From the NCBI GenBank assembly GCA_004431415.1, contig QPMI01000117.1:310001-374000 (forward strand): DNA of 64,000 nucleotides, written 5' to 3'. The number at the start of each line of letters is the position of its first letter. The stretch's first letter is position 1. This DNA comes from Cyanophora paradoxa. Lineage: Eukaryota > Glaucocystophyceae > Cyanophorales > Cyanophoraceae. A program made the translations under genes and the position numbers. Below, piece by piece: positions 18,254 to 30,200 of the stretch. The notes beneath the pieces were generated by a model. The model was not told where the DNA came from, ran no database searches, and worked only from the letters and a program-made list of their open reading frames with translations.

Positions 18254-18994
18254 TTGATCGCAATATTTTAATTGCAAATGTATTTAGTCGACGTCGTAGT
18301 TTTAGACTTGGCATAATTGGATCGATCGACGATAAAGGGATCGAGCAGTAGAGTCAACATTGTTGCAGTTGTTCATGAATTCAAATCAGTAACGTAATCA
18401 TCATCAATGGCGTCACCGGGCCGGGTTGAGCCCCTGCCGACCGAGTGCTGCAGCTGGATGCCGTGGCCCGGCCACCTGCCCCCGGCGATCCGGCGCTCGT
18501 TTTAATTCCCTGATGGCTCCCCCGCGGCCGACTCGACCATCGACTTTCCCCGGAGGGGGCGGGGGGGAGGGGGGGGGAAGGGGGAGGGGAGTGGGGCGGG
18601 CGCAGGGGGCGGGGAGCAGGGGGGAAGGGGGGGGCAGAAGGCAGGGGGGGGGGTGGGGGAGGGGGGGGGCCGGGGGGGGGCGCTTCGTGGGGATTCTGAT
18701 CTGACACGAATTCGACAGATATTTTAATCCTATCCGTTGCCCGCCGGCCCGCGGCTCAATTTAAAACGACCTTATCATACTTAATTTATCATCATTTGTT
18801 TTTGTAAACGATTTCCCATCTTCTCCTTCCTCGATTGAATCGGTGATCTCGAGCCAGGAGGGGCACCGGGGGTAAAAGAGGGGGGGGGGGATCCGGAGAA
18901 GGGGGGGGGGAGGGGGCAGGGGTTTTGTTTTTCGGAACTGATCTGAAAAGGATTACGACAAACATCAAAGAAAACAAGCCGCCCTAGGCCCGCC
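18254..18994. other. Intergenic; G-tract block 18540-18690
   Basis: No gene is seen. 18540-18690 is almost pure G with a few A and C, prone to form G-quadruplexes. 18720-18990 resembles sequence near the intact cyclophilin gene (46430-46460 and 47545-47690: shared ctcaatttaaaacg, ttgtaaacgattt and atctgaaa(a)ggattacgac), so it belongs to the same duplicated block. Confidence 0.6.
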
Positions 18995-19470
18995 CCTACA
19001 GCTGCCCGCAGTCCTCGATGGTGATCACCTGCGTCGTCTGCCCGCCCCCCGTCCACAGCGCGGGGCGCGGGCCTCGATCTTCTTCACCTGAAGCGCGCGG
19101 GGGCGCGGCTTAGCGGATGGGGTATCGCGGCGAGGGCGTAGGGGTAGGGGGGTACCACGTCCATGCCCTCCACGACCCGGTCGAAGACGACGGGCTTCCT
19201 CTCGGGGCTGCCGGGGGTACGGGGTGTTGGAGAAGTACGAGAATGCGCGCGGGACCGGAGGGGGCGCACTGGGGCTTCGCCTTGAATGCGATGAAGAACT
19301 GAAAGGATTGGGGGGGGGGGGAGGGGAGGGGGGAGGGGGGGGGGAGGGGGAGGGGGGGGGGGGTTCCCGGACCGGAAGAGCGTACCTGAGGGCGTACCCG
19401 AAGAGTGTACCCGGCTGCTCGTGCTTCAGCTTGAAGTTCTCGCTGCTGGAGGGGTACAGCGTTTCAGGGG
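18995..19470 (-). pseudogene. Broken partial copy of a cyclophilin gene
   Basis: The minus strand carries, in order, NFKLKHEQPGTL (about 19410-19440), a piece like FFIAFKAKPQCAP (about 19265-19300), FDRVVEGMDVV (about 19160-19190) and VKKIEA (about 19070). All four match the intact cyclophilin gene at 48702-50200. After HEQPGTL the copy lacks the essential SMANAGKNSNGSQ block. A 10-base insertion near 19055 shifts the final exon out of frame, although the bases encoding the usual C-terminus are still there at 19000-19050. The N-terminal exons are absent. The surrounding G-rich introns are shared. It is a duplicated, decaying fragment. Confidence 0.8.
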
Positions 19471-19559
19471 GTGCTCCGCTGTACCCCCTGTACCCCTGTA
19501 TCGCTTCAGCCCGCGCAGCTGGCGCCAGCATCTGCTCCACGAGGGCTACGAGCTCCAGC

Positions 19560-20720
19560 CTGGGGGGTACTCCGTCACCTTCCGCCGGCCGCGCCTCGGG
19601 GGGTACGGCGACGCACCGGACAGCGGCGCCGAGGGGCGACGCGCCGCTCGCCGTGCAGCGCGCAAAGTCGGCCCGGGCTGCGGGGCGCGGGTGGGAATGG
19701 AGCGCGGTCCCCCGGGGACGGATCGATCCGCGTACCCATCTGGCCCCTCCTGGTGAGGATCGCTAGGATCGCGGCCTGTGAGGGGTACCCGTCAGTCCCG
19801 AGGCCGCGCGGGCGGGACGGGTACGCGCGCCTGCGCTTCCGCGGTTTCTCTGCGGGCGGGCGGCGGGGCGTCGAGGGCCGGCCGGCGGGCAGGAGGGAGG
19901 GGGGTAGACAAAAATAACAGTGCGCCGGCTCCTGGCGCGCGAAGGCGGCGAGGAGGAGCGGAGCGGAGTGGCGCCGTCGGCGTCGGCGGCGCGCGGGTCG
20001 GCCCCCGCGTCGAGCAGCGCCCCCAAGAGCTCCGGCGCGTCCCCTGCAAACGAAGTCGGGGCGGAGCGGGGCGGGCGGGGCGGGGCGGGGCGGGGCAGGG
20101 CGGACTGTGGCAGGCAAGGCGGAGCTGATGCTTCCCGCCCTCGTCGGCCGCCGCCGCCTCCGCCCGCGCGTTCGAGTACGCGCAGTGGTGCCTGCGCCGC
20201 GCCGCCGCCGCCGCCGAGCGCCGAACAGCGCGCGCCGGTCCGGGAGGGGCGGCGCGGCCGCTCACAGCGCGAGGCATCCGTAGCGGTCGGCGGCGGTGTT
20301 GAGGGCCGCCGCGTGGCGCTCGGCGACGAGCTCCGCCTCCTCCCGAAGCTCCCGCCACGCGCAGACCGCCGCGTGCAGCGGGAGGCCCGCCTCCTGCGCA
20401 GGAGGGCCCTCCGTGTAAGCCCACGTCTCTTTGCCTGGCCGGCGACCCGAGCAGAGTGCGCCGCGCGGAGCCTCCAGGTAGGTGCGGGTTCGCCCTTAGC
20501 TAAGCGCGGCCGGTGCGGCCTTACGACGAACGAGGCCGCGTGTAGGAGAGGACGAGATGCGGCTGCGGAGCGCGGGGGCGCGCGGCGGGCCGGCGCACCG
20601 CGTCTTCGTCTCTCGGGAGGATCTGGCCTTCCGCGCGCGCCCGAACCGCCCGCAGCGCCCTTTCGTACGTCAGGTCGGCGCTCGCCATCCTCAGAGGCGC
20701 CGGCGAGCGGTCTGGTCACA
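19560..20720 (-). CDS. Ankyrin-repeat protein gene, exons partly resolved
   Basis: Reading leftwards, an ATG at about 20690 starts MASADLTYERALRAVRARAE. An exon at about 20270-20420 gives GLPLHAAVCAWRELREEAEL, and one at about 19970-20050 gives GDAPELLGALLDAGADPRA followed by ADADGATPL. That last piece is a canonical ankyrin repeat (ELLxxLLxAGADPxxxDxxGxTPL), and LPLHAAVCAW is the start of another. Intervening frames at 20060-20260 are low-complexity and may be introns. A further exon may lie at 19750-19800. Ankyrin repeats mediate protein binding; partners are unknown. Exact splice sites and the 3' end are not determined, so the span is approximate. Confidence 0.5.
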
Positions 20721-21220
20721 GCTCGGAGCTCAATCTGAAGGGGTACCCCGGAACTGATGCTCAGCTTCTAGGCTTCCGGCGCGGAGGCAGGCGCGGGGGC
20801 GCCGTCAGGAAAGCGCCGCTCGTTCGGAGAACAGGATACGCGCTCTTTTGCGGCCGCCTCGATTCGCTCCCGTCGCCAAATTACGAGCGGCGGTTCCTTG
20901 AGCCCTCGACTGTTCATAGCAGCGAAAGCGAGCCGATCCCATCCGATTGCAATCGAGCGCGCGGGCGGAGCGGAGAGCTCGAGACGCGCGACCGCGCGGC
21001 CCCGCGCACGCGAGCGCGGCGGACAGCAAGGTACGAGCGCGTGCACGTGAAACGACGTAGAGAGAGCTGACGATGCCGCGCCGCAGCGACGTCTGCAGCG
21101 CGCAGCTGCAGGGGCCGGCGCCCGCGGCCGCGCGCGGCTGCCTAGGCCTCGGGAGCGCTGCGCCGCGGCCGATCGATACGCATACACATGTACATGTATC
21201 AGCAGCATTAATATTAGAGC
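20721..21220. other. No supported gene; upstream region of the patatin-ABC gene
   Basis: GC-rich with several six-base palindromes (CTGCAG, GCGCGC, TACATGTA). No convincing exon is seen on either strand. It probably contains the promoter of the plus-strand gene starting near 21221 and that of the minus-strand ankyrin gene. Confidence 0.4.
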
Positions 21221-24200
21221 GTGCAGCACATGACCGTCTCCGGCCGCGGCGGCAGCGCCGGCCTTGATCTGCAGCTGGATCCCAGCGGGGGAGCCGCCCA
21301 TACGTCCATAACCGCGAACGCGCGAGCCGCTACCGCCAGCGCTACAGCTAGCAGCTTGAGCTTCAACATCGCTGCACCAGCTTATGCGAATGGAGGAGGT
21401 GCCGGCCGCGGGCCCGTCCGCGTCGCGTCTTCGAAGGATCCGTGCGCGTACGCGTACGGCGCGGCCGCCGGCGCGGGGGCGGGCGCGCACGGCGCGGGCG
21501 TCAGGTGCGAGTCAAGTGATTTAGATGCGGATGGCGGCTTCGCGCGCCCCTCTGGTGGGCGCTGTCACGCGCGGGGCGATGAAGACCTGCCGCCTGTGCG
21601 CATTCTCGCCATCGGTTCGTAAGCGCCTGGCGCCAGCACGCTGCGCGCGCCGCGCGCCGCCTCTAGATCTTGACTTGAGTCAACATTGCAGACGGCGGAG
21701 GAAGTGCGTGTCCCATCCACAGATTATTCACGCCTTGTATTTGCAGAGCCCGCGCTTGCGGCCGGGCATTCTTCTGACAAGCGTCTTTAAATTTAATTTG
21801 CGCAGCCAGGGGCATCATCCCCGCCAAACTCATAGAGTGCGCTTTCGCAGCTTGCCTAAATCAAAGCGCTGCTAATATAACGTCGACGTCCCTTTTCCAG
21901 GTACATCTCACGAAAGACTGGCCGAGTGCGCATACCTGCGCCCATTGATTTAATTAAAAATTATAATTATTCATCAATTGCACTTATATATAGTGCATGC
22001 TAATCGCTCCGGTCCGCAGCCCATACACGAGCTCTTCGACTACGTCGCGGGTATGCGCATGCCTCTTCTTGTATCGACCTGCGCCTTCTTATATCGACCT
22101 TAAGCTTCCATCGACTTTCTCTGCACCTGCAGCTGACGCCCCGGCGCCGGCAGGTTCGAGCATCGGCGGCATCCTCGCGTGCGGCACCTTCGGAGTGAGG
22201 GACGGGCGGCCCCTCATGGACTCGTCCAACCTCGCGAGCGCCCCCGCATCTCCGCCCCCTCAAAAGCTCACGCCCCCTCAGGTCCAGGAGCTGACGGACG
22301 CCATGCAGAGGATCTTCTCCAAGTCCCCCTTCAGCAGGGCCAAGGCAGCCGTGGTTGGGAGCCGCGGGCCTTTCTTGAGCCCCGTGCGTGTGGCTCTAGA
22401 GAGCAGATCCATGGCCAGAGGGCAGCAGCTCACTCGAGGCTTTTGAACCGCTCAGGAACCTTTCGAGAAGCTGCTGGCCGAGCTCGGCAGCGGCGCGCGC
22501 CTCACCGATGTGGCGGCCTTTGTCCTCGTGCGCATTTCTGCCTTCAATTAAAACATATAAAAACATATATAGTAAACATAAAGCGTTCGAGTAAACATAT
22601 ATGCGCAGGTCACCGCCTTCGACATTGAGGAGCGATCCCCTCTCGTCTTCTCGACGGTGCCTCTGCTTTTTCAGAATTCGTACCGCCGCCGCGCTCTTGC
22701 TGAATTCGAAGCCCTGCAGGCCCAAGCGCTCCGCAGCCCCGCGCACAACGTACGACTATGCGACATCGCGTTGGTCTGCAATTTTTATTTATAGCAGATC
22801 TCGCGCACGTCCTCGGCCCCTCTCAATATTAATGCCCCTCGCGCGATTGCACCAGGCCACGTCCGCCGCCCCACTGCTCTTCCCGCCCGCCCGCCTCCAC
22901 ATCCCCGGAATCTACACCCACAAGGATTACGGCACCTTCATCGACGGATGGCTCGTCTCCCTTCCGTTCACAGTTGACATCGCTGCCTGCGCATGTCTCA
23001 CTAAGAAAGGGTTTGCAGGCTGGTTCAGAACAACCCCTCCCTGCTGGCGTACGCAGAAGCGGCGCGGGTTTTCCCAGGTCAGCATGCGCAGATCTAGAGT
23101 CGACGCAGATGCATATGCTTACGTGTACAAGCTCTAGTTCTAGATCACGTTACGCCGCGGGCTGACCTGCCTCTCGGCAGGGCGGAAAGTTCTCCTGCTC
23201 AACCTCGGCACAGGCGACGCCGACGAGCCCCTCTCTTGGGCCGAGACTCGCCAGTGGGGCGCCCTCCGGTGAAGCGCCCGCACCTTTTTTCTGTCGCGAA
23301 ACGCGCTCACATTTCCCGCGCGTGTGCAGCTGGATCGAGCCGCTGTTTCAGTGCATGCTTGGCGGTGCGCCGCGCATTTGCGCATTTCTCAGCTTTCTCA
23401 GCCGCACTCGCAAGCTAAGCCGACGCCGCCACGATCACGACCAGGCGCGAACGAGAGCGCGGCGCTCGCGGCGCGGCAGCTGCTGGGCGACGACTTCCTC
23501 CGCCTCTCCCCGCGCGTCCCCCCGGAAATCGACAGGCGCGCCGGCTGCGGCCGCTAGATTTGGATTAGCGCACTTCTTCTCTCTTACCTGTTCCTTGCAA
23601 CGCATGATATGCAGGATGGCGGACGCGTCGCCAGCGAACCTGACATCGCTCGCGCGCGCCGTTGAAACCCAGGTCATGATCATTCTCGGCCTACCCTCTC
23701 GTGCTCCCGTCCCTCCTGACCATGAGCCGCTCCGGCGTCTCCGTCCGCAGCTGCTGACGGGCGACTCGCTGGCGCGACTCGACGCCTTCGTCGACCGCCT
23801 CGTGGCGGCGTCGGACCACCCGGGGGCCCGCCGCGGCCGGCCCCACGCCGGGCTCCTCCCGCGCGACTTCGCCGTGCAGCCGCGCCGGCCGGCGATGGCG
23901 GCGCAGCCCGTGGCGACCTTGTCGGACGCTGGCGTGTATGGCACCTCGGTCCTGTCCTTCGGTCCGCTCGGCCGAGTCTTAGCTTACGCTTTCTTAATTC
24001 TGACGAGAGCGTTTTCAGAGGACATCTGCTTCTGGGCGAGGCTTCCCAAGTCGGCCGAGGCCGGCTCCAAGCGGCCGCGCGCGGGCACGCAACGGGCCTC
24101 TTCCATCGTTTCCATGGCCCAGAGAACGGGATCCGGAATCCTTCGGTACGCTCCTCGAGTCTTCTGAAGTGTATCTTACGTTTACTATCAAATTCTTGTG

Positions 24201-27200
24201 TTGAGTGGCGAGGGGCGCCGGCAGTACGGCGAGTGAAGCGCTCGGCATCCAGCAGTCCGGCCGTGTGCCGATTCTCCGTGGCGTTTCAGGCTCACTCCGG
24301 GTGCGTCGACACGTAGAAACTCTATGGCCAGCGCCTGCACCTTTAAATCCGATGCTACCCTCCGTTCTCGCCCTTCGCCCCTCCCCCCCACGCCCGCCTC
24401 GTCTCCCCCTCTCATTTCCTACAGCCTCGTACGATGACGCTCATCCTCGGGCCTGCCCTTTCGGGAAAGGTTGGATTTTTCACTTCCATCCATTAATCCT
24501 TGTACTAATTTGTCTCTCGCAGTCCGCTCTGCTAAGAATTCTCGCCAAGCAACACGGCGAGCTCCGCCGGGCTGGCTTTTTGGACGGCAAGGTTTGGTCT
24601 CTTCATATAAACTTCTTGTTTCGTGCTTGAAGTCTATCTTCGGCTTTTAATAAGCTAAAACCATCAGGTGTATCTGGACGGGAAACCGGCAGCGTCTCGT
24701 CCGGACTTCAACCGTCGGGTCATCTTTGTTTCTCAGCTGGACTCGGTGCACTACCCGCAATTGACGGGTACGCTTCACGCTTCGTTCGCCTTTCTCGTAC
24801 GAGGCGCTAGCGCTCACTCTCCCGCTCAGTGGAAGAAACGCTCCGCTTTGCCGCGCGGATGAAGAGGCCGCACGGCAGCGAGCGCGACAGCGGCGACATC
24901 AGGAGTGCCGACGTTCGCGCGATGAATGCGGGGATGGCCATGCACTTAAGCCGGGTGAATCGCATCCTCATATGTATTTTAGTATACATCTGCTGTCGGC
25001 AAACCGCCTCATTTTTACTGATCGCGATGTTTCGGGCACAGGTAAAGGACTCGATTGTGGGCGACCAGGCCGTTCGAGGAATTTCGGGAGGGGAGAAGCG
25101 CCGACTGAGCGTCGCGGTGCAGCTGGCCGCGGTACGTCAGTAAGAGTTTCCTCTAGTAAAAGAGATCAGATTATAATGTCCAATTCCTAGTAAAAGTTTC
25201 AATAGTCGGACCAGAGAGAAGTCCTCTTGACCAGGCGCCGGCCTCGCAGGGCGCCTATTCCGTCATCCTGATGGACCAGCCCACGGATGGCGCGTCTCGC
25301 TTCGCTTCCGCTCAGAGAGAGTTCGATTCTTCCTTTTAATTCCTGGCTCATATATTGTGTGCAGGGCTGGACGCCTCCGCCTCGCTGGAGCTGTGCCGCG
25401 CGCTCCGGGAGCTCTCGTTGACGGGCGCCTCCGTCCTCTGCAGCCTCCTGCAGCCGTCCTGGTGCGCTCGAAATCGGGACCCTTGTTCTTCATTCGAATT
25501 CCGGCCATTCCTGAGTGTCGTCGACGCTGTCCTCGACCAGGGAGCTCTACGAGATGTTCGACCGGCTCATCCTCCTCTCCAACGGCGACTGTCTTTACAA
25601 CGTGCGCTTTGCTCTGAACCTCGACAGGACTTTGAACAAGCATCCGTTCCAACATGAACATCTGCTTCACAGGGTCCCGGGCGACTGGCCCCAGTCGAGC
25701 ACTTCGAGGCGCACGGGTTCACGAACGCCGAGGGGCTTAGCCCCCCCGATTTCCTGGTGTCTGTGGCCGCGAAAGTCGCGGCAGGCGGCGCGGCCGCCCA
25801 CGACCGCCTGCCGCTTCCGGCGTCTCTGCCGTCGGCTCCCAAAGCAGACCCTCCCGATCAAGCCGACATTTCCGACATTTCCGAGGTTCCGCGTGCGAGG
25901 GCGGAGGCCTTCTCAGCTCGGCGCTCACTTTTTCACAGAGCCGCATCGAGCTCAAGCGGCGGTATCCGAGGCCGTGGCACGCACAGGCAAGCTTAATTAT
26001 ATAAGCGAAGCGACCTTGAGCCATTGAGTCAACCGCGGCTGAGCTTGCGGGTCTGTTCGCGCAGATCAGAATCCTGTACGCGAGGTCAAACCAGCTGCTT
26101 TTCCGCAATCCGAAGCCCGCCGTCACGCGATTCGTCGAAACCGCCGTGATTTCGTTCGTCCTTGCCACGCTTTTCTGTAACGTGCGCAGTTCTTGCCGAT
26201 TTGCGTGTGGGCGATTGCCGCGCCTGACGCTCCCCTCCGCCTTGCAGACGCCGGCGACGATGCAGGGGGCCACGAATCGCATCGCCTTTTTCCAAGTCGG
26301 CCATGCTCTGCTTTTCAACGTGTGCTTCAGTTAGCGCTTCCCTGATCGTTGGCGTCGCTTCAGGCCTCCCTCCTGGTGTGGGCGTTCACCGCTTTGAATA
26401 AAATCGAGCCCAACTACGAGCACCGAAGGTGCGAGCGCGAGCTCGAGCCTGCTCTGATCTTCCCTCGGATTTGACTGATGGAGGATGGGAAGGGTGATGC
26501 ACAAGCAGGCGGAGGAGCGCATGTACCGACCCGACTTGGTGCGCCGCGATCGCGAGCGTGCGCAGCGCTCTGCGGCCCGAGCTAACCGACGTCGCAGTGG
26601 GTGATAGCTCACACGCTCTCGGAGATCCCGCGCCTTTTTTGCGAGGTGCCGTTTAATTTGCAGATCCCGTAGCTAGCTATAGGTTTTTAAAACCGTGTGC
26701 GCGACGCGGCCGCCAGGTTCTCCTCTTCTCTCTCATCGTCTACTTCGCCGTGGGCCTTCAGCCCGCCGGCTTCCGCTTCGGTCGATTCCTCCTCGTGATT
26801 TTTCAGGTCCGAGACGACTGCCAGTGTGTGCTTGCTTGCAACGCCATCGCTTATGATCACACGCGACTCCAGATGACGTTGATTGCCGACGCATCGATTC
26901 TGTGCGTTGCTTATAATTAGCCGTTGGACAGCCGTTGATACGTGCATATCTGACATTGGAGAATTTTGCAGATTTCTCTCGCTCTCATTGCCGCGCAAAG
27001 AGATGTGCTCCTCGCTGGCTCCAGTGGTTCCAGCTATCTTTTTTATTTTTGGTGGCTTTCTCGTGCCCAAGACCGCGCTGCCGTCTTGGTCAGTCCTCAT
27101 TTGCTGGCGGCGCTGCTGCCTAAACGTAAGCTGCTGCTGATAGTCTCGTTCAGGTGGGTCTGGGCGCGCTATCTGAGTTTCTATTCGTATCCGCTCGAGG

Positions 27201-30200
27201 CCCTGGCAATAAATGGTGAGCGTCAAGGCGATGCATGTGCAAACTTTTCGATCTGACACGAGCCCCGCCTGCACTTTTTCTCCCGCGGCCACCGCGGCCG
27301 ACAGAGCTTCTAGATATTCCCCTAAGCGATGTTCCGGGCGGGGGCACGGCGGTGCTGGAAGCGTTCGGGTTCCAGGCTTCTGCGGAGTGGTACGGGTACG
27401 CACACCTACCGCATCGTCTCGGCTTTGAATTCGAATCCGCGTCGGATTCGTTCGACGCCGCGCCGCAGGTACAACGTGCTCGTCTCCTTCGCCTACTGGA
27501 TTCTCTGGCTCGTCGCCTCGATCTTGGCGGCCCTCCACGTCCGGTCGAGGCGGCCGTTCTCCTCCGTTCCCGTGTCGACTTCGGAGCCGGCTGCAGCTAA
27601 CACTGCAGCCAGCCCCGGAGGCTCCAAGCGGTCGCTACCGGTATCCTCTAGATCTGCATCTGCGCTGGCGCCCACCATTCCCACTCGAACGGCTACTCGA
27701 AACAGCGAAGCGTCTGCTACCGCAGTGGATCCCTCCGTTCACGTTCACGTGTCCGTGGATGTGGACGTTCTCGGGCCGGCCCCCGTCTCGTCGGCCCTCA
27801 CTTTCGTCGATGTATCGTACTTTGTGCCTGGCGAGCACGAAGGTATATATATTCCGCCGCGTTCCGCTTGAACCGAGACGGCTCGAGCTTGAACGTTTAA
27901 TTTCACTTCCAGGAGAAACGAAGCGGCTCCTGGACAACGTGACGGGGGTCGTGGAGAGCGGGACGCTGACGGCGCTCATGGGCGAGTCCGGTTCGGGAAA
28001 GACGTGCGTATACATGAACCCCTTTGATTTGAATTTGAATTTCGCTGTTTTCAAAACTCTGCTTTGACGGTTGCGGCCGTGGCCATGCCAGCACCCTGCT
28101 GGATGTTCTTGCGAATCGGAAGACCACAGGAAAGGTGCGGTTTGATCTTTCTCTCGCTCGAAATTTGCTTTGATGCTGAAAGAAACCGACGACCAGGTTA
28201 CGGGCGAGATCAAGCTGAACGGGCGGCCCCGCGACGACAGCTTTAAGCGCGTCAGCGGCTACGTCGAGCAGGTGCGCGTCTCACTTCCGAGGCTTCGCAT
28301 CACCCGCCGAATCTAACGCGTGCGCTATCCCTTAGTTTGATCTGCTCTTCCCGACAATGGTATGCTCTTTGCGTAATTAGATGTAATTATAATGGATATT
28401 GGATGTAATCAGATAAGGGCTTAGGCCTCCGCGCTCGCTGACGGGCGCCGCCCAGACGGTGCGCGAGGCGGTCGTGCTGTCGGCCCTCCTGCGCCTGGAC
28501 GCTCGAACGCCCCGGGGGGACAAGATCGCCGCGGTCCGTACGCGTTGCCCTGCCGCGCCGCAGCAGCGCGGCTCCGCTGCGCGAGCCCATTTCATTTAAT
28601 TTCGGCGAGGCTGATCACGAGAGTCGCAGGCGGAGGGCGCACTAAGAGACCTCGACCTCGAGCCGAGCGGCCGCCTGGTCATCGGGACCCTGCAGGTGCA
28701 TCCGCTCAGCTCTAGATCTAGATCTAGGTCTCTGGTGGCCGCGGCCTCTGATGTTTGGTCCCAGGGCGGAGGCATTCCGGTCGAGGTCGGGCCGGGACTG
28801 CGCGTCCATCATAGACGGAGTTCGCCGGCTAAGTACACTGATCATGAGCGCGCGCGCAGATGCGAAAGCGGGTCTGCATCGCCATGGAGCTCGTCCCTCG
28901 ACCGGCCATCCTCTTCCTGGATGAGGTTCGACTCGCTTTTTAGAACAGAAATACAAACGCGTTCAGCTGTAGTACTAGTACTGACTGGGGCGACTTCTCT
29001 ACATTAAACAGCCGACCACCGGGCTGGACTCGACTGCCGCGCTCCGCATCGGACAGGTGGCCTGGAATCGGCGCTGAATTTGATCGCAGAGCACTAGCCC
29101 GCCCGCGTGAAGCCTGCAGCTGACTGCCCGTTGCTCGCAGCTTCTGCGGCGCATCGCCGGCGCCGGACAGGCCACTGTCGCCACGATGCAGTGCGCTTTT
29201 ATAGTTACCTTGTCTGCCCATGTCTGATCCCGATCTGCTGGACGCGCCCCGACCTGCTGTCTTGCTTCGCAGCCAGCCGTCCGGCCAGCTGTTCGGTCTC
29301 TTCGACCGGCTGATCCTACTCAGAAGCGGAGGCGTCCCCATCTACTCCGGTGCGTGCGCGAAGAAAGGATATATAGAAGCCTGGCGAATATATATGTAAT
29401 ATTAGTAGAAGCTCCCGGCTATTCGCGGCCGAATGTTGAAATCGCGACGTCGACTCGCCGCATGCAGGGGAGCTTGGACAGCGTGGCAGCGGATTCTTCG
29501 CGCACCTCGCGACCCTCGGTGCCGCCGGCGCTGCCGCCGTCCGGCCATGCATGGTCCGAAGCTTGTTGTAATTCCCGTGGCGCAGGATTCGAGCTCCCGC
29601 CCTTCAAGAACGCGGCGGACTGGGCCATCGAGATCGCGGGGGGGCGGGCCTTCGAGGCGGGCGCTGGCGCCGGCGCCGGTGCCGGCGCCGCCGCGGAGTG
29701 CGACGCGGACGTCGACGCCGTCGCTGCTTCTTTCCGCGAGGGTCCCCCAGGGCGCCGGCTCCGCGACCGCGTCGCGGCTCTGGACGCGCAGCGTGCGCCA
29801 GCCAGCGCTCCTTCCTTATAATCAAAAGCTTCGCCTTTTTGAAAAGACTGCGTTTCGCAGTGGTCTCCGCGGGGCCCGCCCCCGCGCCGGAACGGCCGCC
29901 GTTCGCCCGCCAGGCGCGCGCGGCCCGCGGCTTCTCGCCCTCGCTCTCCTGTTCGAGCCCTGGGCGTCCGGCCCGCTCAGGTCGCGATTCTCGCGGGGCG
30001 CAAGCTTCGCTGGCTCTGGCGCGAGCGCGAGACCCTCGCCGTCCGCGTCCTCAGGCCCGCGCGCTGTCCCCCATCCATCGACTCTGCCCGCTCCCACATT
30101 GCTGCTCTTGTTGAATACTGCCCCTCCGCAGCAACGTCCTTGTGGCCGTCATCGCCGGTACCGCGTGGTTCGCTTTCGAGGCCTTTAGATCTGGCCTTCG

